Assembly: GCF_014490665.1 (NCBI RefSeq)
Contig: NZ_CP061038.1
Coordinates: 3,906,001-3,970,000, forward strand
Source of the DNA: Sphingomonas alpina
GTDB taxonomy: Bacteria; Pseudomonadota; Alphaproteobacteria; Sphingomonadales; Sphingomonadaceae
Direction of reading: 5' to 3'
DNA: 64,000 nt
The notes under the pieces are model-generated. The model ran no database searches and was not told the origin of the DNA. It worked only from the letters and a program-made list of their open reading frames with translations. Position 1 is the stretch's first letter. Each line of letters opens with the position of its first letter. Both the position numbers and the translations under genes were made by a program. This document shows, piece after piece, positions 59,326 through 64,000 of the stretch.

Positions 59326-60137
59326 TGGCTCAGCTCTGGCAGGACGATGTGCCCGGGTGCGAAATCGCGGTTCATGATCACCGTCGCCTCGCCCGATTTC
59401 GCGTCATAGGCAAGCAGGGTGATCACTGCGCCGGCGATGATGTCGTGCGCGGGCAGCTTCACGGTCGACAGCGTGTGCCGCGCGCCGGGTAGCGCGCGCA
59501 TCCGGCCGAAACCCGATGCCTCAAGGTCGAAGAAGACGCTCCCCTTTTCGCCGCCACTGCCGGCATAACGCAACCGAACCACGCTCTCGCCACCGATCGG
59601 CAGCCCTTCGATCAGGCCGTATTCCGCCTTTGGAATAGCATAGGGCAATTTGTTCTTGCCCTTGGCGCCGACGAGAAAGGCATGGTCGAAGAAGGAATCG
59701 CCGTCGGCATCGATCAGGCAATAGCGCGTGTCGAGCTTGGTCGACCGCAGCACCCCGACCATCCCGAACAGCATTTGCCCGGTCATCTGCTTGCCGAGCG
59801 AACCTTCCTTGCCTTCCTCGCAGAACACCCGCTGCGGATCGCCGGGCAGGCCCGGCACGCTCGCCGCGGCGATCACCGCGCCGCGCTCGAAGGCGCGTTT
59901 CTCGCCCGACTGGTCGAGTGCGACGGGCGTGACGATGATTGCCGAGTCGGGTCGGCCAAGCACGCTGGTCGCGACGATCGTGCCGGGCAGCACTTTCTGC
60001 TCGCCTGCCGGGGTCAGCGACGGCAGCAGGCGCAGCGGGGGCGCGCCGATCTTGTAATCGGCGGGCGCCGCGGCGAGCAGCAGCGGCACGGCAGCAAGCG
60101 TTACGATCGACCGCCAATGGCGCCCATGGTCAGTCAT
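59322..60137 (-). CDS. Secreted protein of unknown function between cobS and cobT
   Basis: A 271-residue protein with a signal peptide (ending near LLAAAPADY). No domain is recognised. Features are [40 protein letters not shown], in which DADGDSFFD resembles a calcium-binding loop, and [20 protein letters not shown]. It is coupled to cobT by ATGA and lies 34 nt after cobS, so it is expressed with the chelatase. A periplasmic protein in this place is not explained by the pathway. Confidence 0.75.
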   Translation of the reverse strand: MTDHGRHWRSIVTLAAVPLLLAAAPADYKIGAPPLRLLPSLTPAGEQKVLPGTIVATSVLGRPDSAIIVTPVALDQSGEKRAFERGAVIAAASVPGLPGDPQRVFCEEGKEGSLGKQMTGQMLFGMVGVLRSTKLDTRYCLIDADGDSFFDHAFLVGAKGKNKLPYAIPKAEYGLIEGLPIGGESVVRLRYAGSGGEKGSVFFDLEASGFGRMRALPGARHTLSTVKLPAHDIIAGAVITLLAYDAKSGEATVIMNRDFAPGHIVLPELSQ

Positions 60138-60171
60138 CGATCGTTACTCCACCGCCGGAGAGACCCGGCTG

Positions 60172-61176
60172 TCAGCTCTTGCCGACGACGCTCTCGGGCA
60201 AATCCTTGCCGAACACGCGCTGATAATATTCCGCGACCAGCGCGCGCTCCGACTCGTCGCACTTGTTGAGGAACGACAGGCGGAAGGCGAAGCCGATATC
60301 GCCGAAGATCAGCGCATTCTGCGCCCAGGTAATCACGGTGCGCGGGCTCATCACGGTCGAGATGTCGCCATTGATGAAGCCGCGCCGGGTCAGGTCGGCG
60401 ACGCGGACCATGTCCTCGACCGCCTTCTTGCCCTCCGGCTTGTCATACTCTCCCGACTTGGCGAGCACGATCTGTGCCTCCACCGCGGCGGGCAGATAGT
60501 TGAGCGTGACGACGATATTCCAGCGGTCCATCTGACCCTGGTTGATCTGCTGCGTGCCGTGATACAGGCCGCTGGTATCGCCGAGACCAACCGTGTTGGC
60601 GGTGGCGAACAGGCGGAACCAGGGGTTGGGCCGGATCACGCGGTTCTGGTCGAGCAAGGTCAGCTTGCCCTCGGTCTCCAGCACGCGCTGGATCACGAAC
60701 ATCACGTCGGGGCGGCCGGCATCATATTCGTCGAACACCAGGGCGGTCGGGGTCTGCAGCGCCCAAGGCAGCAGACCTTCGCGGAACTCGGTGACCTGCT
60801 TGCCGTCCTTGAGCACGATCGCGTCGCGGCCGACCAGGTCGATGCGGCTGATATGCGCGTCGAGGTTGATGCGGATACACGGCCATTTCAGGCGCGCCGC
60901 GACCTGTTCGATATGAGTCGATTTGCCGGTGCCGTGATAGCCCTGCACCATCACGCGGCGATTGTGCGCGAAGCCGGCGCAGATCGCGAGCGTGGTATCC
61001 GCGTCGAACACATAGGCCGGATCGAGATCTGGCACGCGCTCGTCCGCTTCGCTGAACGCGGGAACCTGCATGTCCGAATCGATGCCGAACGCCTCACGGA
61101 CGCCGAGCATCTTGTCGGGCGCTTCCATGATCGTCGTTTCGCGGCTGTCGGGCTGGGTATTGGGGATGTCGGTCAT
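60172..61176 (-). CDS. cobS: Cobaltochelatase subunit CobS
   Basis: A 334-residue AAA+ ATPase. Walker A is [20 protein letters not shown] near residue 77-97, Walker [21 protein letters not shown], and the region [20 protein letters not shown] completes the core. The N-terminus ([20 protein letters not shown]) is typical. It hydrolyses ATP to drive cobalt insertion with CobT and CobN. First gene of cobS-hypothetical-cobT. Confidence 0.95.
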   Translation of the reverse strand: MTDIPNTQPDSRETTIMEAPDKMLGVREAFGIDSDMQVPAFSEADERVPDLDPAYVFDADTTLAICAGFAHNRRVMVQGYHGTGKSTHIEQVAARLKWPCIRINLDAHISRIDLVGRDAIVLKDGKQVTEFREGLLPWALQTPTALVFDEYDAGRPDVMFVIQRVLETEGKLTLLDQNRVIRPNPWFRLFATANTVGLGDTSGLYHGTQQINQGQMDRWNIVVTLNYLPAAVEAQIVLAKSGEYDKPEGKKAVEDMVRVADLTRRGFINGDISTVMSPRTVITWAQNALIFGDIGFAFRLSFLNKCDESERALVAEYYQRVFGKDLPESVVGKS

Positions 61177-61204
61177 TATTGCCTCACGTCTGGCCTAACG
61201 CCTT

Positions 61205-61472
61205 AGGGTCCAAACCCGTTCATCGCAACGGTCGAGACGGAGCGGATTTAGGCGTACAGGTAGGAGCAAGGAGGGAGCGATGGCTATCCATCGTGACCGA
61301 CGCGCGACGCCGCTGCGCGCCTAAATCCGTCTGCCGCGAAGCGGTCGCGCGGAGCAAGCGCTCGCTACGTCGCTTGCTTGCGCGTAGCTCAAGCTACGCG
61401 TCTGCGCTGCGTTTCTTGCCAGCAGCTTGCTCCGGGCGATCTCGACCATTGCGATGAACGGGTTTGGACCCT
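61205..61472. repeat. MITE-like element with nested inverted repeats
   Basis: Terminal 33-bp arms at 61205-61237 and 61440-61472 are inverted and match at 32 of 33 positions (AGGGTCCAAACCCGTTCATC at the outer end). Inside are further inverted pairs: GGATTTAGGCG (61244-61254) with its complement at 61318-61328, and CGCGTAGCT-CA-AGCTACGCG at 61381-61400. No open frame of note. It fills most of the 345-bp gap between cobS and the DUF6958 gene. It may be a miniature mobile element or a strongly folded RNA. Confidence 0.75.
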
Positions 61473-61521
61473 CAGCCAAGGAAAGCATTCGACTCAACTG
61501 TTCCCGAACAACTTCTCTACC

Positions 61522-61824
61522 TTAAAGACGATAGAGTCGCACCGGCGAGCCTTCGGCGCGCGCGATTACGCGCTTCGCCTCCTGGTCGAGCTGGACCGCC
61601 TTGAGCCACCAGCCGGCCTTGTCGCCGCCCGGAAACAGCGAGTCGGGCAGGCGCGGCAGCACCGCCGCCTTTAGTTCGGGAACGGTCATCCCCGGCGGGC
61701 TATCCGGCAGGCTGGCGAGCACCGCATCGCGCATCGCGGCAAATTTCCCGGCATCGACCGTGTAGGTCTTGCCCGGCTGAATGACGTTTTCAATCGCGAT
61801 ACGATTCGGCTTGGTCGCAGCCAT
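61522..61824 (-). CDS. DUF6958-type small protein
   Basis: A 100-residue protein (NRIAIENVIQPGKTYTVDAG, GMTVPELKAAVLPRLPDSLF, PGGDKAGWWLKAVQLDQEAK) that I recall as the DUF6958 family; function unknown. The ATG at 61824 has GGAG 9 nt upstream; a GTG at 61833 overlapping the HxlR stop is the alternative. It is transcribed with the upstream HxlR gene. Confidence 0.75.
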   Translation of the reverse strand: MAATKPNRIAIENVIQPGKTYTVDAGKFAAMRDAVLASLPDSPPGMTVPELKAAVLPRLPDSLFPGGDKAGWWLKAVQLDQEAKRVIARAEGSPVRLYRL

Positions 61825-61829
61825 CGGCT

Positions 61830-62534
61830 TCACTCCGTTGGTAGGGAATTTTTCGGCGGCAGCGGGAACAACGTCAGGAAGCGTTCGAGCAGCGCCCGGT
61901 CGCCCTGCACCGTCATCGCGCCCGCCGCCTCGGCATCGGCGACCGGCAGTCCGCCATACACGGTCGCCGCCAGCATCATCGGCGTGGTCGACAGGATCAG
62001 GTCCGCCTCCGACGGATCGGCGCGCCGGATCGGGATGCCGTCCGGGCTCAGCTCCGCCAAGAACGTTTCCGCGCCGAAGCGGAAGCCGATCGTCGCGTCG
62101 AGACCCGCGGCGCGGTCGCGCGCGTACATGGTGCGGAATGACATCATGATCGAGGCCGCGCTGAGCGGCAGGGTCGGGTCATGCGCGGGCGAGCGGACCG
62201 CCCAGCGCCCCAGTTCCTGGATCGCGACCTCGCTCTGATAGCCCCAGACGGTCAGGCCATAGACCTGCACCGAGGCCGGCGGCGGCAGTTTCTGGCGCTC
62301 GACAATGCCCGCCAGCTCCATGCCCTCAAGCCGCTGGGTGAGCACATTGGCGCTGATCCCGGGCAGGCCGGCGCGCAATTCACCAAAGCGTCGCGGACCG
62401 AACATAAGCTCTCGCACGATCAGCAGGGACCAGCGCTCGCCGACCAGCTCCATCGCCAAAGCCGTGCCGCAAGCGTCGTCATACCAACGCTTTTCCGCCG
62501 CTTTTGCCGAATCGGTTACTTTTTCTAACTTCAT
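61830..62534 (-). CDS. HxlR-family transcriptional regulator with C-terminal extension
   Basis: A 234-residue protein. The HxlR winged helix is clear: CGTALAMELVGERWSLLIVR, FGPRRFGELRAGLPGISANV, LTQRLEGMELAGIV. HxlR proteins are usually 110-150 residues; the extra ~100 residues (FRFGAETFLAELSPDGIPIR, EADLILSTTPMMLAATVYGG) look like a small SCP2-like lipid-binding domain and may sense a hydrophobic ligand. It is divergent from the VOC gene; two repeated sites (62515-62550) flank its start. Confidence 0.85.
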   Translation of the reverse strand: MKLEKVTDSAKAAEKRWYDDACGTALAMELVGERWSLLIVRELMFGPRRFGELRAGLPGISANVLTQRLEGMELAGIVERQKLPPPASVQVYGLTVWGYQSEVAIQELGRWAVRSPAHDPTLPLSAASIMMSFRTMYARDRAAGLDATIGFRFGAETFLAELSPDGIPIRRADPSEADLILSTTPMMLAATVYGGLPVADAEAAGAMTVQGDRALLERFLTLFPLPPKNSLPTE

Positions 62535-62550
62535 AGTTGCTTTTAATAAC
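62515..62550. promoter_or_regulatory. Candidate HxlR tandem operator
   Basis: GTTACTTTTTCTAAC (62515-62529) and GTTGCTTTTAATAAC (62536-62550) are direct copies, each with GTT...AAC ends, spaced exactly 21 bp (two helical turns) apart around the HxlR start codon at 62534. This fits autoregulation and control of the divergent VOC gene. Confidence 0.45.
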
Positions 62551-62614
62551 CGAAAGGGGCATCAGGGTCAAACAGTGATTCGCCAACCCAGCGTTTCCAA
62601 ACAGGAGAATTTCC

Positions 62615-63064
62615 ATGAGCCTGACCAACATGATCTTCGTGAACCTGCCCGTCAGCGACGTAGCCAAGGCGACCGCATTCTATGAATCGATCGGCGCCAC
62701 GAAGAACCCGATGTTCAGCGACGAGACCGCGTCGTGCATCGTCCTTTCAGACCAGATCCACGCAATGCTGCTCAGCCATGAGAAGTTCGCCTCGTTCATC
62801 CCCGGCCGCACCATCGCCGATGCGAAGAGCGCGGTCGGAATGCTGATCTGCATCGCGCAGGACAGCAAGGATGCGGTCAATGCAGTGGTCGACAAGGCAG
62901 GCGCGGCGGGCGGTTCTGCCGATGCGACTCCGTCTCAGGATTACGGCTTCATGTTCAGCCGCAGCTTTGCCGATCCCGACGGCCATATCTGGGAAGTGAT
63001 GTGGATGGACCCCGCCGCAGCCGCCGCCGGCCCCGAAGCTTTCGCCGAAGCCCCCGCCGCCTGA
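62615..63064 (+). CDS. VOC-family (glyoxalase-fold) protein
   Basis: A 149-residue VOC protein. FVNLPVSDVAKATAFYESIG starts the first module and FADPDGHIWEVMWMDP ends the second, with the Glu of HIWEV at the usual metal-ligand place. It has an Ala-rich tail. GGAG lies 9 nt before the ATG. It is annotated in relatives as lactoylglutathione lyase-like, but glutathione use is not evident. Divergent from HxlR and probably regulated by it. Confidence 0.88.
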   Translation: MSLTNMIFVNLPVSDVAKATAFYESIGATKNPMFSDETASCIVLSDQIHAMLLSHEKFASFIPGRTIADAKSAVGMLICIAQDSKDAVNAVVDKAGAAGGSADATPSQDYGFMFSRSFADPDGHIWEVMWMDPAAAAAGPEAFAEAPAA

Positions 63065-63091
63065 CGGCGGCGGCCTGCAAAGGACAATGTC

Positions 63092-63196
63092 ATGCGTAAA
63101 TTCGTTCCCTTCATCTCCGGTGCCGGCGGCTTCGCCGTCACCGTGATCGCCATCCTCGTGCACGGCGCGATGACCGGCGCGCCCCTGTTCGCCTGA
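63092..63196 (+). CDS. 34-residue membrane peptide
   Basis: ATG 63092, preceded by AAAGGA, opens MRKFVPFISGAGGFAVTVIA and continues ILVHGAMTGAPLFA before TGA 63194-63196. A basic start followed by one hydrophobic segment fits a single-pass inner-membrane peptide. It sits 27 bp after the VOC gene and 34 bp before the DoxX gene, in the same operon. No family recognised. Confidence 0.55.
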   Translation: MRKFVPFISGAGGFAVTVIAILVHGAMTGAPLFA

Positions 63197-63230
63197 GCCG
63201 CGAAGAGAACACCCTCTCAAAGGAACCCCG

Positions 63231-63629
63231 ATGTCCTCCCCAACAAACACCAAGACTGTCTGGACCGGCCGCATACTGAGCGGGCTTGCGATCCTCGCGC
63301 TCGGCGCGGACGCCATATTCAAGCTCGCCATGCCGCAGCAGATGATCAACTATAGCCCGCCCCTGGGCCTGGCGCCCGATCCCGGCCTGTACCGCACGAT
63401 CGGCGCGATCCTGCTGGTCGGCGTCGTGCTTTACGCCTGGCCGCGCACCGCCTTTCTCGGCGCGCTGCTGATTACGGCATTCCTTGGCGGGGCGGTCGCG
63501 GTGAACCTTCGCGCCGATATGCCGTTGTTCAGCAACACGCTGTTCGGCGTCTATATCGGGCTGGTCGCCTGGGCCGGGCTATGGCTGCGCGACCCGCGCG
63601 TCCGGGCGTTGCTGCCGATCGCGCAATAA
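63231..63629 (+). CDS. DoxX-like membrane protein
   Basis: A 132-residue, four-helix inner-membrane protein of the DoxX-like type: GRILSGLAILALGADAIFKL, YRTIGAILLVGVVLYAWPRT, FLGALLITAFLGGAVAVNLR and VYIGLVAWAGLWLRDPRVRA. Such proteins often occur with VOC or GST genes induced by oxidative or electrophile stress; the function is unknown. AAAGGA precedes the start. Confidence 0.82.
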   Translation: MSSPTNTKTVWTGRILSGLAILALGADAIFKLAMPQQMINYSPPLGLAPDPGLYRTIGAILLVGVVLYAWPRTAFLGALLITAFLGGAVAVNLRADMPLFSNTLFGVYIGLVAWAGLWLRDPRVRALLPIAQ

Positions 63630-63654
63630 AAACAAAAAGCACAGGAGCAGGATG

Positions 63655-64000
63655 ATGACTTCCCCTTCGATCGAAATCACTGCGTTTCGCTGGGTACCGG
63701 ATTTTGCTCGCGGTCTGGTGCGCGACATACGGGTGCGCTGGGCGCTGGCCGAGGCCGGCCTGCCCTATCGGGTGCGTCTGCTCGACGCGACCACCCAGCG
63801 CCCGGCGGACTATTTCCACGAACAGCCCTTCGGCCAGGTGCCGGTGTTCGTCGAAGGCGATCTCGGTCTGTTCGAAAGCGGCGCGATCGTGCTGCATATC
63901 GGCGAACGCAGCGACGCGCTGCTCCCCGCCGACGCGGCGGAGCGGGCCCGCGCCACCTGCTGGGTGATCGCGGCGCTCAACAGCATCGAGCCGATGATCT
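63655..64000 (+). CDS. Glutathione S-transferase family protein (partial)
   Basis: Runs off the right edge after about 115 residues. The thioredoxin-like GST N-terminal domain is seen: RGLVRDIRVRWALAEAGLPY, PFGQVPVFVEGDLGLFESGA (cis-Pro of VPVF and the ES motif binding glutathione) and IVLHIGERSDALLP. ATG 63652 and 63655 are adjacent; the second is better spaced from AGGAG. It is the last visible gene of the VOC-peptide-DoxX-GST operon. Confidence 0.85.
   Translation, partial: MTSPSIEITAFRWVPDFARGLVRDIRVRWALAEAGLPYRVRLLDATTQRPADYFHEQPFGQVPVFVEGDLGLFESGAIVLHIGERSDALLPADAAERARATCWVIAALNSIEPMI

Noticed and set aside
57598..59409. 603-codon plus-strand frame opposite cobT, with a hydrophobic stretch
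   Set aside because: The hydrophobic segment is the complement of the CobT acidic region, a known artefact.

Overview
The window looks like chromosome from a sphingomonad (Alphaproteobacteria, Sphingomonas or a close relative). It is GC-rich, has many TonB-dependent receptors, and carries a 180-kDa-type NAD glutamate dehydrogenase, an aerobic cobaltochelatase pair (cobS/cobT), a short ribbon-helix-helix protein and a sphingomonad-style PAS protein. This assignment rests on gene content recalled by eye, not on a search.

Bases 1-12.9 kb form a pectin/hexuronate utilisation locus. It holds a LacI-family fragment, a TonB receptor, kduI, a GH105 unsaturated glucuronyl hydrolase, an ExuT-type transporter, a GntR/FadR regulator, a secreted GH2 beta-galactosidase, and DUF4861 and DUF2264 proteins. 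An 11-bp motif (TTGTATGATAA) precedes both the receptor and the transporter operon, and a degenerate copy covers the regulator start, so one regulator probably controls the locus.

Bases 13.0-19.6 kb hold one 1951-residue gene: an N-terminal SIR2 NADase-like domain, a central P-loop-like domain with a degenerate Walker A, and C-terminal TPR-like helices. It sits alone next to about 750 bp without a convincing gene. It is the best candidate here for an undescribed (anti-phage) system.

Bases 19.6-25.6 kb are a small catabolic or resistance cluster: two VOC proteins, a Tat-exported peptide, an alpha/beta-barrel protein, a double-CDGSH/bicupin fusion, a class V PLP enzyme, an NSS transporter and a MarR regulator. 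Its substrate is unknown.

Bases 25.7-43.0 kb look like two linked aromatic-compound modules. One (M61 peptidase; cyclase-iorA-iorB-thioesterase) shares the operator AACTTGCATTTGCA with a divergent MarR gene. The other is a seven-gene operon of a 2-aminobenzoyl-CoA (or salicylyl-CoA) monooxygenase/reductase, SDR, MarR, enoyl-CoA hydratase, acyl-CoA dehydrogenase, Rid protein and glutaryl-CoA dehydrogenase. It shares the motif TTTA-N2-CTTAAAACGA with a TonB receptor gene. A tentative reading is tryptophan/indole breakdown through anthranilate. The cyclase gene has an apparent one-base frameshift. A tRNA-Thr(CGT) with a truncated P4-type integrase beside it bounds this side.

Bases 43.6-64.0 kb are more core-like: a PAS protein, a Gdx/SugE guanidinium exporter behind a candidate guanidine-II riboswitch, NAD-GDH, a Fur-like-box iron cluster (PepSY, DUF2271, DUF4198, ApbE; and a siderophore receptor with a PKHD hydroxylase), cobT/cobS, and an HxlR-VOC-DoxX-GST stretch. 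Several intergenic repeats stand out: an eight-copy TGCTGTT array at 53.6 kb, a 268-bp nested inverted repeat at 61.2-61.5 kb, and two REP-like pairs.
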